Source: Amborella trichopoda
Lineage: Eukaryota; Streptophyta; Magnoliopsida; Amborellales; Amborellaceae
Direction: 5' to 3'
Assembly (NCBI RefSeq): GCF_000471905.2
Contig: NW_006499563.1
Span: 1,995,497 to 2,059,496, forward strand
Length of the DNA: 64,000 nucleotides
Position numbers and translations under genes: made by a program. This document shows positions 45,283 to 55,769 of this stretch, piece after piece. Positions within the stretch are counted from its first letter, which is position 1. Each line of letters starts with the position of its first letter. Below the pieces are notes generated by a model. The model did no database searches. It was not told the DNA's origin and worked only from the letters and a program-made list of their open reading frames with translations.

Positions 45283-45695
45283 ATCCATGTCCAATAGGGT
45301 ATAGACTTTAAAATCGCCCCGCAATACGTCCAACAAGCTGTAGACTTTAAAATCATCCCTCAATACGTCCAATAGGGTGCAAACTTTAAAATCATCCCTC
45401 AAATACGTCCAATCGGGTGTAGACTTTAAAATTATCCTGCAATACTTCCAATAGGGTGTAGACTTTAAAATCATCCATCCTCAAATACGTCCAATAGGGT
45501 GTAGACTTTAAAATCATTCCGCAATATGTCCAACAAGATGTAGACTTCAAAATCATCCATCATCAAATACGTCCAATAGGGTGCAGACTTTCAAATCATC
45601 CCTCAAATCGTCCAACAGGGTGTAGACTTTAAAATCATCCCTCAAATACGTCCAACAGGATGTAGAATTTAAAATCATAAAATCATCCCTCAAGT
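45283..45695 (+). repeat. 39-40-bp tandem array (B)
   Basis: About ten units with GTCCAATAGGGTGTAGAC, TTTAAAATCATCCCTC and CAATAC, at starts such as 45291, 45330, 45369, 45409 and 45448. It occupies the slot of A's 94-bp array, with unrelated sequence. Confidence 0.88.
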
Positions 45696-45871
45696 CTCTT
45701 CTCCCCGCAAAATTCTCAACGTCTGGGTCTACAAGCCCTTAAACAAGGCCCCCAACTGTATGAGCACCTTGGTCAACCCCCTGAGAAGCAGCTTTGCACG
45801 AGTATCCCTTTGGTGGTCATGTTGATCTGATGGCCAAGAAGAAATCTAAGGCCGAAGGACCATTTTGATTT
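45696..45871. other. B spacer before hairpin
   Basis: Non-coding unique sequence (CAAGCCCTTAAACAAGGCCC near 45753). No gene. Confidence 0.4.
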
Positions 45872-45912
45872 CGAATGTTGTCCTTCTCGCTTTTTGCGAA
45901 GCACAACATTAG
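45872..45912 (+). other. Conserved hairpin before B 3' LTR
   Basis: CGAATGTTGTCCTTCTCGC and GCGAAGCACAACATT form the clearest hairpin of the set; ends about 12 bases before the LTR. Confidence 0.7.
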
Positions 45913-47280
45913 GCGAGGCAAGCTGTTTGAGGGTATTTTTCAACAATTGTATCCCCGATACGAATAAGGAGAGAGAAATTTACGACCTAGGTCTGCAAGT
46001 ACCAAAATGCATGTAGACTACAGAAGCCGTAGGTCAATAAGCCCTGATCTAGAAGTGAAATTTTCGACAGTCTCAGAATGGCCCAATAAGGTTCATGATC
46101 ATGCTTAAAGGTCTCCTAAGAATACCTGTCAATTTTTGTCACGATCCGACAAGTTTAAGGCAGTGCAGATACAAAAACAGTTTTGGAAAATCGGCCTTTA
46201 GCTTCTGAAAATTGACCTTACAACTACAGCCCTATTCCCAAAGCGTCAAACAACTGTGGGACCATTGCCATTGGATCTGAAATATTTGAAAATCCCTAGG
46301 GATCAAGTTTTAGCTTGATCGAATATTTCTGGACCAAGTTATGATCAAATTACCCAAAATGGGTAGGTCACACACTATTGTAGTGCACCCTCATTAAACC
46401 AGTTTCCATTAATGGAAATTGTTTGTGATTTGGATTGAACTTTGAATGTTCATATCTCCCTCATCTCAGATCGGATCAAGCCTAAATTTTGGAAGCATGT
46501 TCGTCTTGTCAGCTCGAACGTTTCGGTATATGGCACGACCCAGGTCTTAGCTCGAAATGAGAGAAAAACTAGAGAAAAGATCGCGATCGAAAGCATGGTT
46601 ACAAAATTTTACAGCAATAGGTATCATCGATCGAATGATCACATCACGACGTCCACGTATCAAATCGGCCTCAAACCAGATCTATTATGACCACAATAAT
46701 GGAGGCTTCATCCGAGCCAAACATCATTCATGATCGATGGTCAAATTCACCGTAAAAAGGTGATGAAATTACTGCAATTTTCGGCCATTGGAAACCAAAT
46801 TTCGGCCAAAAGACCTAATTTGGAAAATGGTCGTTCGGACACTAAATCGAGCCACGTTCGTTGCCAAGCTTCATGAAGGCATGCTTGTCAAGATACAATG
46901 AAGAAATCATGGAAAAACAACGAAACACAGGCGTGAGTTGAATCAAGGATCGTACGTTTCTCATGACTTTCACACCTCGTGATCATAGCCCAAACCCCGA
47001 TCTATGGCTCGAAATGGGTATCAAAATGACTATCTCCTCATGCGGATCAAAAAAGCAATAATCTTTTGGCTGGATAGAGACCGGAGAGACCCTGAATGGA
47101 ACTGCAAGATGGCAAGGGTTGCATGTCCATGACAGGGACTATATTGGAATTTCACGATTTGTGGGAGGGGCAAATCATCATTTTGCCCCCATTTTCTTAT
47201 TTTTAATTAATTCATTTTAGTACCATTTTCTAGCAATTAGGTTAAGAATTAGGCATCCACCCATGTTTGGATTCAAATTC

Positions 47281-47288
47281 TATATAAG
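47281..47288 (+). promoter_or_regulatory. B 3' LTR TATA box
   Basis: TATATAAG 27 bases after the start of the CATCCACCC box. Expected RNA start near 47312. Confidence 0.6.
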
Positions 47289-47584
47289 CCCGTGATGCTC
47301 TCATGTAATGGACCCCTCTTTTGATCAATAAAAATTGACTTCTTTCTCATCTTTTGGGTCACATATTTTCTCCTTAGAAAGAGAGAGAGGAGAGAGAAGA
47401 CTTTGTGCAGGTACCCTTGGAGCCACCAAGGTAACTTTCTCTCTCCTCTCTTTTTCCCTCTCTATTATTTATCTCTCCTCTGTACTTTCTCTCTCCTTTG
47501 TTCTTCTCTCTTCTTTCTCTCTCCTCTCGTCTTTCTCTCTTTTGCTTGCTTGACTGAATGGCAAGCTGAGCCTTTTCCCGTGTG

Positions 47585-47910
47585 GAAGGCTCAACTGCCT
47601 TGCCAGTCTAATTGCCTTACCAGTCTAGCTGCCGTGCCAGTCTAGCCGTCGTCCCAGTCTAGTAGCCATGCCGGTCTAGTTGTCGTGCCAGACTAGCCGA
47701 TGTGCCAGTCTAGCCGATGTGCCAGTCTCACCGTTGTGCCATACTAGCTGTCGTGTCAGTTTAGCCGCCATGCTAGTCTAGCCGCCGTGTCAGACAAGCC
47801 GTCGTGTCAGTCTAACCATTGTGCCAGTTTAGTCACCGTGCCAGATTAGCCACCGTGTCAGTCTAGCCGTCGTGCCAGTCTAGCCGTCGTACTAATCTAG
47901 CCGTCATGCC
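47585..47910 (+). repeat. 17-18-bp array in B LTR
   Basis: About 18 units of CCGTCGTGCCAGTCTAG with variants (GCTGCCGTGCCAGTCTA). A shorter, scrambled relative (CCGTGCC, GTCTTG, CTAGCC) occurs in D's LTR near 55050-55260. Confidence 0.85.
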
Positions 47911-49140
47911 AAACTTTTCCTCTCTCTTTCACTTTTCTCTTATTCTCTCTTTCTATTCTCTTCCTTCTCTTTCTTCTCTTCTTCTCTCTTCTCTCTCTTC
48001 TGCTCTTCTCTCTTCTCTTCTCTCTTTTTTTCTTCTCTTTTTTTTTCTCCACTTCTCTCTTCTTTTCTCAATTCACTTCTCTTCTCTTCTCTTCTCTCTT
48101 CTCTTCTCTCTTTTTTTCTTCTCTTTTTTTTCTCCACTTCTCTCTTCTTTTCTCAATTCACTTCTCTTCTCTTCTCTTCTCTTCTTCTCTCCTTCTTTTA
48201 GTCTCTTCTCCCTTTTGGAAGGTTTAACGAGAGCCAAGCTAACCTTCACCCTCTTTTTCTCATTCCTTTTCTTTTCTCTCGACTTTCTTCTTCTCCCTTC
48301 CTTCCTCTCTTTTTCTTCTGCCTTCTCTCCTTATCTCTCTTATTTCATTATCGTCTCTTCTCCCTTTCGAAAGGTCTAGCGAAAGCTAAGCTAACCTGCA
48401 CCCCCTTTCTCTCTCTTATTTCATTCTCGTCTCTTCTCCCTTTTGGAAGGTCTAGCAAAAGCCAAGCTAACCTCCAAACAAACTCTCTCTCTCATTCTTT
48501 CTCTTTTCTTTTCTTCTCCCTTTTGAAAGGTCTAGTGAAAGTCAAGCTAGCCTTCACCATTCAAACCCTCTCTCCTCTTTCTATCTTCTCTCTCGTTTTT
48601 CTTTCTCTTCTCTCTCTGAGGGACTAGGTGAAAAGCAAACTAGCCCTCACTTTTTTCCTTCTTCATGTCTTTTCTCTGAAGAGCTAGGTGAGAGCCTGAC
48701 TAGCATCCATTTCCCTTTTCCCTCTTTACAAAAATATTTTCTTTCTTTACCACTGAAAGCTAGGTGAAAGCCAAACTAGTCTTCTTCCCTTTTCTCTCTT
48801 CAAAAAAATACATATTTCTTTTTTCTCTCTCTGAAGAGCTAGGTGAAAGCCAAACACTTGTTCGTTCTTATTTTCTCTCTTTTCCAAAATACATTTTATT
48901 TCTGAAGGACTGGGTGAAAGTCAAACCAGCTTTGTCTCTGTTTTCTCTCTCTACTTTCTCTTCTTTATCTTTGAAGAGCTAGGTAAAAGCCAAACCAGCC
49001 TTCGTCTCTCTTTTCTCTCTCTACTTTCTCTTCTCTCTCTCTGAAGGACTGAGTGAAAGCCAAACCAGCCTTTGTCTCTTTTTCTCTCTCTATCCCCTTC
49101 TCTTTCATTTTCTTCTCTCTAAAAATCTCTTCTCTTTAAT
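47911..49140 (+). repeat. Pyrimidine tract with AAGCTAACC units in B LTR
   Basis: Long CT-rich tract interrupted about ten times by variants of AGGTCTAGCGAAAGCCAAGC with TAACCT, every 70-150 bases. The Phe/Leu/Ser-rich frame through it is low-complexity translation, not a protein. Confidence 0.8.
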
Positions 49141-49653
49141 GTCTTTTTTCCATCTAACACCTTTTCCCATTTTTTTTACTGTAAAATATGCACTAAGAGT
49201 CCCTCGTCAAGGAGACGTCGTGAGGCTGTCAATTTGACACGGACTCTACTATGTTATTTTTTTCATTTTCCTTTAAGTACACAAGCACGTGTGTGCTCAC
49301 TCTATGACAAGGTGGGGTCCTCTAGACCCACTTGTCTGTACTTTTAATGTGTATGTATTTGCACGAAATAAGAAACAGGTCATGGGAGGCAATTCCAAAC
49401 CGGCCACAAGCCAGAGGGGCATTCTACGTGATCTAAGAGGGTACCCATGTAAGCAGTCCAAGTGTGTCACGGACCCACATGAGGTGAGTTCCGCCTCACA
49501 ACCTAAATTCCTCTCTTTCCAGTTGGTATTCCTGCTTGTGTCCTCTTTACATATTTTCCGAGAGAGCGATCTCAGGTCTTGAGCCCATCTTGAACCTAGA
49601 ACCACGCCAGCACGTCTTCTCGAGTAGGAGGGTGAGATTGAGTCACCTAACAA

Positions 49654-49658
49654 GGAGG
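49654..49658. other. Target-site duplication, right copy (B)
   Basis: GGAGG following B's last base; pairs with 42779-42783. Confidence 0.8.
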
Positions 49659-51220
49659 CTTCAACATGTAATGAGATTTCTTTCCTCATTTTCCTTATGC
49701 ATGTTTGTACGGCCTCCATCTCGCCCATGGGGTTGCTCTGGCACGTAGCAAGATATATCCACCTCTGGATGTACTGACCCACTGACTCATCCGTGTTTTG
49801 AGCCATTGTGAGGAGATATATGGCTTGGACATCCGCTCCGCTTCATAGAAGCATTCATAGAATAGCTGCACCATTTTTCACCAGGAGTGGACTAAGTTGG
49901 GTGGCAGGCGGGTGTACCTCTTGAAAGCGGGTCCAGTTAGAGTTTCTACAAACTGTCGGAGTAGCAATCTGGGGTCTGAAGCTGACTCTTGGCATGCGGG
50001 CATGAAATGGGCCACATGCTGCTGAGGCGAGCCCCTGCCCTTGAAGACCGGCTATCTCCCTTTTTGGTACCCTATTGGGAAGGGGATTTGACCAATAAAA
50101 GACGGGTAAGGCTTCTCGTATGAAACATTTTCTTTTGTTTTTTACACTTTAAAGTTTTGAATCCGGGGGATGTCCTCTTGCGTGAACATCGATGGCATAG
50201 CTTGGGAAGCTACCTTGAGCTGGTCTTCAAAGGAGACGGGAGGATTTGGAGGCCTTGGGGTCTGGACCATAGGGGGAGACTAAGGTCTTTCTTCCTTTCA
50301 GTGTTGTGGCTCAAGAGGAGAGTTCGTCTCATGGTGAGAGGACACCGCAGGCCGGGCGTCTTCAAGTCCCTTGATCCTATCCAAGATGTTATTCAAGATG
50401 CTCTCGAAGAGAGCCATCGGGTTTTCAGGGTCTCCCCCATCATGGCTTACCATCATTACCTCAACTTGCTCATCAAAGTGGGGTAACTCGACAGGAAGAG
50501 TGATCCTGGTCCTCTTTGGGCCTTGATCCGACATCCTGAGCAGCAAGGGCTGAGCCTGCCCCATTTGAGCTTGGGACTGCCTTGCGGCACGTGTGAGTAC
50601 CGGCTTTGGACAGCCTTTGGGCCAAACTACCCTCGAGCCTGGCGCTTGAAGGCCTTGGGGCCATTGTTTGACTTGGATGGGCACAAGATGGCCTTGGGGC
50701 CATATCTCATCTACAGGCTCTTGACGGCCTTTGGGCCGCGGGTCGGTGAAGTGGGTTCACCTTCATGTATTTCAACAACATTTGAATGAATAATGTCGTT
50801 TGTCTCGGGTTGCTCCATGTCTTGAAACAGGTGGAACATGTTTTGTTTTTGTAGGTGTTATGAGATCGAAGACTCTACTTTTTGTTGGAGGGATGGCACT
50901 TTCATTCCCTTTGCTTGTTTAAGCCGCAAGCTCTGGTAAATATTCCCTCAGAATTGGAAACGATTCCAATCTCGACAGATGTGGGAGCAAAGATGATCAA
51001 TTCTAGGAAGAACAGAGTTCATAGGTGGCCTTGGTCATCGCCAATGGCATCCTCTTATCTCGAACCCTGCCCTGAGGACTGGCTCACGCGTGCAAGGAAG
51101 GAGGAGTTGAGAGGATGGTGCTCGAGGGAAACTTCTTCGAGTACCATGTAGCAAGTGGTTTTGGGCAGTCAGAGAAGCGAAGGACACTCGTTTTCCCTTC
51201 CTGCTGACAGCATCCCTAGA
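49659..51220 (-). pseudogene. C gag, proximal part
   Basis: Minus-strand Gag of an F-type element. From the N-terminal side: WYSKKFPSSTIL near 51120; a methionine-led MEQPETNDIIHSN at 50818; a region with four GPKA repeats (50745-50610); LDRIKGLEDARP and SSHHETNSP near 50340-50300; YEKPYPSFIGQIPFPIGYQ near 50120; Gag-domain LTGPAFKRYTRLPPNLVHSW near 49935-49880; YIQRW and EAVQTCIR near 49770-49700; ending at HVEA, where B interrupts. The same order is found in A and D. Stops and frameshifts near 50300, 50060 and 49880. The N-terminal ~100 codons found in F, A and D are missing between PBS and WYSK. Confidence 0.78.
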
Positions 51221-51255
51221 CCTAAAAATAGTCTGAGCAAATGATAGGGTGACGT

Positions 51256-51274
51256 GTCCCCAGTTGAGTCTTCA
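51256..51274 (-). other. C primer-binding site
   Basis: TGAAGACTCAACTGGGGAC on the minus strand, two bases after an LTR end CCAACCA. The GACTC..CTGGGGAC core matches the F PBS better than A's. Confidence 0.55.
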
Positions 51275-51276
51275 GT

Positions 51277-51725
51277 TGGTTGGGGCCTAGTTTTTGCTTC
51301 GATCCTCGTGCAGATGGGGATTACTAGCGTGGGGGAGAAAACCCTCTCTCAAACAATCACGGGGATCCACGTGTGCTGGGCACCTGTGGGTGCACGTGTG
51401 CGGGCTCTCCTGAGCGCGAATAGGAACCAACAATGAGAGAGATTTTTATGTCGAGGGTACATTTGAATGCCTACCTCACCGTTTGGGGTTCGTGGGACAC
51501 ACCGGGGTGGTTCGCTGTATTAGAACAATTACGAAGCCCTATGGTTGTCTGCCAATGTGGTTTGGATAGGAACTCTCTTTAGGTTTTCAAAATATCTCTT
51601 CTCTTTCTCTCTCTTCCTTGCAAGTACAATGGGACTCGATTATCCCTCCCTGCAACGATTCCCTCAGAAAAGTTGACTGGAAGGTGGATGGTGTGTGAGA
51701 GAACCTGAGGGTTAGGACTCGTGAG
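51277..51725 (-). repeat. C 5' LTR, distal part (F-type)
   Basis: Last ~450 bases of a minus-strand LTR. AAAAATCTCTCTCA, then TTCCTATTCGCGC, aligns with F 2838-2870. Remainder displaced by insertion of D at 51726. Confidence 0.6.
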
Positions 51726-51736
51726 TGTTTGAAGAC

Positions 51737-51768
51737 ATTTCGCATCACCTTGGTCCCTGATGCGAAAT
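51737..51768. other. Inverted repeat at D LTR start
   Basis: ATTTCGCATCA and TGATGCGAAAT, 11-bp perfect stem with a 10-base loop. Confidence 0.8.
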
Positions 51769-53010
51769 AATGAGGAAGTCGGTCAATAAAGCATTGACAT
51801 ACAATGAAATTCTCGACAGTGTTAGAAATACCCTAGAACAAGTCAGAATGATCTTAAGCATTTCAAAAGGTCACCTGCCAAGTTTCATCGCAATCTGACA
51901 TGTCTAAAGCAGTGCAGACAAAGAAACAGTTTCAGAAAAAATCAGCCTCTAGCACGCTGAAACGGACCCCATTACTAGGACTAAATTTTTGGTGCATCAA
52001 AAAGCTATGGGACCACTGCTATTGAATCTGGCACAGTCGAAAACCCTTATGAGTCAAGTTTCGACTTAATCGGGCCCTCCAGGACAAAATCATGGGTACC
52101 AAAAAGGGGTAGGCCACACACTATTCCCGCGCGCCCTCACTGCACCAAATCACCATTAAATGTGACTGTTTTTGCAGCCTCAAGTAGTGACTTTTGGGAT
52201 CCATTTATCACTTGTCTCGAGTCAGATCACTCTCAAATTTTGTGAGTGTGTTCGTCTTGTCAAGATGAGCGTTTTGATATGTGGCATCCCCCATGACGAT
52301 GTCCGAGTAGGGAGAAAAGCTAGAGAAAAGTTGTTGATCCATGGAGAAAGTTGTAGGAAAATTAACAGTGACACTCCTCGCTTGAGCTGCCAAATCATGG
52401 CGGTCGCGCATCAGATTGACACGACACCAGTTCCATCGCATGCATAAGGTTTAGGGATACCATTGGTCCAAACCCCGTGTAAGATGAACGGTCACATTTC
52501 ACACATGAAGCCAATAAAGTGAATGCAAATTTCGACATCGAAATTCTAGATTTTAGTCAAAACCCAAAAGCTATGAAATCTTTGTCCGAGTACGAAGTCA
52601 AGTTGCGCTTATTGCCACACGATCGTGACGGCATGCTCAGTGTGATCCAGTGAAGAAATCACAAAAAAAATCAAGAAACAAGCACACTATCGATACGAAA
52701 TTTTCAAGATTCATCCCAATTTTAAGTAGCATGATCGTGGCTTAAAAACACGATCTATAGCTAGAAGTTGGTATCAAATCGATCGTCATATCGAGCCCTA
52801 CAAGAAAACAATCATCTTTCGATCAAATGGGCATCAGAGCAATCCCGGATCATCCATGGAAGATCGCGTACTTTCTAAGGCAGCAGCATAGACTATTTTG
52901 GAATTCCACGAATTGTTAGGCAAGGGCAAAACAATCATTTTTTACCCATTTTTAGAATTTATTTTAATTCAATTAAATTGTAATTATCATCAATTACGAA
53001 AGTTTTTGAG

Positions 53011-53044
53011 CATCCACTCATGTTTGGGCCCAATTCTATAAATA
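53011..53044 (+). promoter_or_regulatory. D LTR core promoter
   Basis: CATCCACTCATGTTTGGGCC, then TATAAATA 26 bases later, a near-consensus plant TATA box. Confidence 0.65.
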
Positions 53045-54215
53045 CATGTTAAACCTAATTATAAAGGGTTGGCAGGCTCTTCCTTGATTCCTCCTCAGAC
53101 TTTCAATTGATCAATAAAGTTCGGGTTTCTTCTTTGAATTCGTGGGTGCATCTTGGAGAGAGAGAGAGAGAGGAAAGAGAAGAACATGGTTGTTACCTTT
53201 CGGTAAAGTAATTTTCTCTCTTTTCTCTCTTTCTCTCTCCTTTTTTTCTCCATCTTGCTTCTTATCTCTTTGTTTTCTTCTTCTTTTCTCGGATTTTCTA
53301 TCTTCTTCTATGTGAACATAGACGGCTGTGGCAGAGCCGTGCATGTCATCTTCTTCCTTCTCTTTCTCTAACCTACTATGCGATGGCAGCGCTGTGTGTG
53401 TCCCATTCTCTCTTTTCCTTCTTCTTCTCTTTCTTCATCTCCTAGATCTTTCTCTCTGTTTCTCTCTGTCTGAATGTTCATGGCAATGGCAGTGCCATGC
53501 AAGAACCTCTCTTTCTCTATTTTATTTTCTCTATCTCACACACATGACGATGGCAACACTATATGTGTTTTCTTCTCTTTCTTCCTCTACTATGTCTTCT
53601 CCTTCTTTCTCCCTTCTTCTTTCTTCTCTACCTTTCTCTCTGTCTGAACATACACGATGATGGCAATACCGTGCATGAATCTCTTTCTCTACTTTCTTCT
53701 CTCTGCTCTATCTCTCTCTGTGTCTCTCTATGTCAGAACATGTAAGGTGATGACAGCGCCATGCACAAATCTCTTTCTCCCTTCTCTCAGCTCTATCCTC
53801 CTCTCTGCACGGTGATAGCAATGCCGTGCACGAATATCTTTCTCTACTTTTTTCTCTCTGCTATGTCTTTCTCTCTGTCTCTCTCTGTCTGAACATGCAC
53901 GGCGATGGCAACGCCATGCATAGATCTCTCTTTCTATTTTCTTCTCTCTCTGACACACACGACGGTGGCAGCGCCAAGCATGTTTCTTTCTCTCCTCTTT
54001 CCTTATTCTTCTTCTCTCTTTCATAATCTCTTTCTCTCTCTTTTCTTCTTTCTCCTCCGGCTCTATCCCAATTTCACTCCTCACTTTCCCTTGCGCTCTG
54101 TTCTTTCCTTTCTTCTCTCTCTGCTTTCCTTTCATCCTTCTCTTTCTTAAAATCCTCTTTCCTTCTCCCTATCTTTCTTGCCTTCACTATGATTTATTTT
54201 CTCTCTCCTCTCCAG

Positions 54216-55060
54216 TCGTGCACGGCAATGCTCATCGCTGGGTATGACGTTCTCAGCCTTCCTTTATTTTTTGAAAATATTGGCATTGAGTCCTTAACCC
54301 GAGTGGTGGGCTAGGCCTCTGTCCAAATTTTCCCTTTCTCATGTGGTGCATGGCAATGCTCATCATCGTGCACAACATTCATTTCCCATTCTTGTCTCTC
54401 TCTTATCATGGACGGTGGAAATCCATCGCAGTCCATGTACTCTCTCTCCTCTTTCTTTGTTATGAACGACGAAATTCCATCGTCGTCCATGCTTTTCTCT
54501 CTCTTCATTCTCTCCTCTTCTCTCGCTTCTTTTCTCCCTTTTTATTCCTTCTCTCTCTTCTTATTTCTCTTCTTTCTCTCTCTTCTTCTTCTCCCTCTCT
54601 CAATTGACCAAGGGACAAGTCTAGTACTGTCACAGTAGTCTAGTCGTGCATGGCAATGTTCATCGCTGGGTATGACGTTCTCAGCCTTCCTTTATTTTCT
54701 GAAAATATTGGCATTGAGTCCTTAACCCGAGTGGTGGGCTAGGCCTCTGTCCAAATTTTCCCTTTCTCATGTGGTGCATGGCGATGCTCATCATCGTGCA
54801 CAACATTCATTTCCCATTCTTGTCTCTCTCTTTATCATGGACGGTGGAAGTCCATCGCAGTCCATGTACTTTCTCTCCTCTTTCTTTGTCATGAACGATG
54901 AAAGTCCATCGCCGTCCATGCTTTTCTCTCTCTTCTTTCTCTCCTCTTCTCTCTCTTCTTTTCTCCCTTTTTTCTTTCTCTCTCTTCTTATTTCTCTTCT
55001 TCTCCCTCTCTCAATTGACCAAGGGATAAGTCTAGTACTGTCACAACAGTCTCGTCGTCG
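54216..55060 (+). repeat. 428-bp tandem duplication in D LTR
   Basis: 54216-54645 is repeated at 54644-55060 with only a few differences (CACGGCAATG at 54221 against CATGGCAATG at 54649; CAATTGACCAAGGGA at 54601 and 55014). The near identity implies it is younger than the surrounding decay. Confidence 0.85.
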
Positions 55061-55680
55061 AGCAGTATTGCTGTCATGCCTGTCTCGTTACCGTGCCCGT
55101 CTTGGTGCCACATCGACTAGCCGTTGTGTCAGGCTGGTCGGTGTTGGTGTTTTGTCGTCGAGTAGTACTGTCGTCGTGCCGGTCTGCACTACCGTGTCTG
55201 TCTTGCTTCCATGTCAGGTCAATCATCATGCCAATCTAGCCACTGTGCTAAGCTAGTCACCCTGTCAAATGTCTCTTTCTTTTCTTCTTCTTTTCTCTTC
55301 TTCCTTCTCCCAACCCTCATCTCATCATTTCTTCTCTTTTCTCCTTTGAATGTGCACACGTTGTGTACATTCACCTCTTGTAAAATTAACCATGTGTGTG
55401 TGATTGTAGAAATAAAGGAATACAAGTCAAGGGAGGCAATTTCGAACCAGTTCTACGACTGGGGGGCTTTCTTCGTGTTCTGAGAGGGCGCCCACGTGAG
55501 CCAGCCTGAGTAAGTCCCGAATCTACTTTAAATTCCTCTCTCATCGGTTAGTATACCTGCCCTTGGTCCTAAGCGAGGTTGCCGAGAGAGCGATCTCAAA
55601 GTCTCAAGTTCTTCTAGACCCGAGACGCCTGCCGTCAGATCATCCAGATCTAGAGGGCGAGATTGAGACACCTAACCAGC

Positions 55681-55699
55681 TTGACGACTTCATTAGGGA
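55681..55699 (+). other. D primer-binding site, degenerate
   Basis: TTGACGACTTCATTAGGGA after the LTR end. Aligns with A's PBS with G-to-A and C-to-T changes. Confidence 0.55.
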
Positions 55700-55769
55700 C
55701 CTACTAGCCTTCGTCTGATCGTCCTTGCTTGGCTAGTTTCTCCTTTCTTTTTTTGTTTTCACACACCAC

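Larger units (their letters stand above)
42784..49653 (+). mobile_element. B: internally deleted Tat element nested in C gag
   Basis: 6870 bp, bounded by TGTTTGAGGG and CACCTAACAA and flanked by GGAGG on both sides. It holds a truncated 5' LTR (42784-~44350), a short 3' internal region (~44351-45924) and a complete 3' LTR (45925-49653). PBS, gag, protease, pol and any antisense gene are deleted between the pyrimidine tract of the 5' LTR and the minisatellite region. Ignoring B and one duplication copy makes the flanking C gag reading frame continuous, which fixes both ends to the base. Confidence 0.88.
45925..49653 (+). repeat. B 3' LTR
   Basis: 3729 bp, TGTTTGAGGG to CACCTAACAA. CATCCACCCATGTTTGGA box near 47254, TATATAAG at 47281-47288, donor-like CCAAG|GTAACT at 47431, CT tract, a 17-bp array (47585-47910), a long pyrimidine tract with AAGCTAACC units (47911-49130), then the shared U5 block (ACAAGGTGGGGTCC near 49307; GGGAGGCAATTCC near 49384; GAGATTGAGTCACC at the end). 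Confidence 0.85.
42073..51725 (-). mobile_element. C: minus-strand F-type Tat fragment split by B
   Basis: From high to low coordinates: distal piece of a 5' LTR (51725-51277), PBS (51274-51256), gag (about 51220-49659, then 42783-42073). The gag is interrupted by element B, and everything 3' of mid-gag is lost at the junction with G (42072/42073). The LTR end resembles F's LTR, not A's, so C and G belonged to different elements and were fused by deletion or illegitimate recombination. Confidence 0.7.
51726..55678 (+). repeat. D 5' LTR
   Basis: 3953 bp, TGTTTGAAGACATTTCGC to CACCTAACCA. Perfect 11-bp inverted repeat near its start (51737-51747 and 51758-51768). AATAAA 51785-51790. CATCCACTCATGTTTGGG box 53011, TATAAATA 53037-53044, donor-like GTAATT at 53208, CT tract, several GGCAACGCCATGCA units (53330-53930), a 428-bp tandem duplication (54216-55060), a scrambled CCGTGCC/GTCTTG segment, and the shared U5 block with AGTCAAGGGAGGCAATTTCG (55426). 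Confidence 0.85.

Noticed and set aside
47906..48379. 157-residue Phe/Leu/Ser-rich frame resembling a membrane protein
   Set aside because: Low-complexity translation of a CT tract in B's LTR; the hydrophobicity is a composition effect.
50819..51220. Unassigned plant DNA between C gag and D
   Set aside because: It first looked unique, but WYSKKFPSSTIL near 51120 and an F-type PBS at 51256 show it is C's gag start and LTR end.
53728..54135. 135-residue Arg/Glu/Lys-rich minus-strand frame
   Set aside because: Reverse reading of the CT-rich LTR of D; charge pattern follows base composition.
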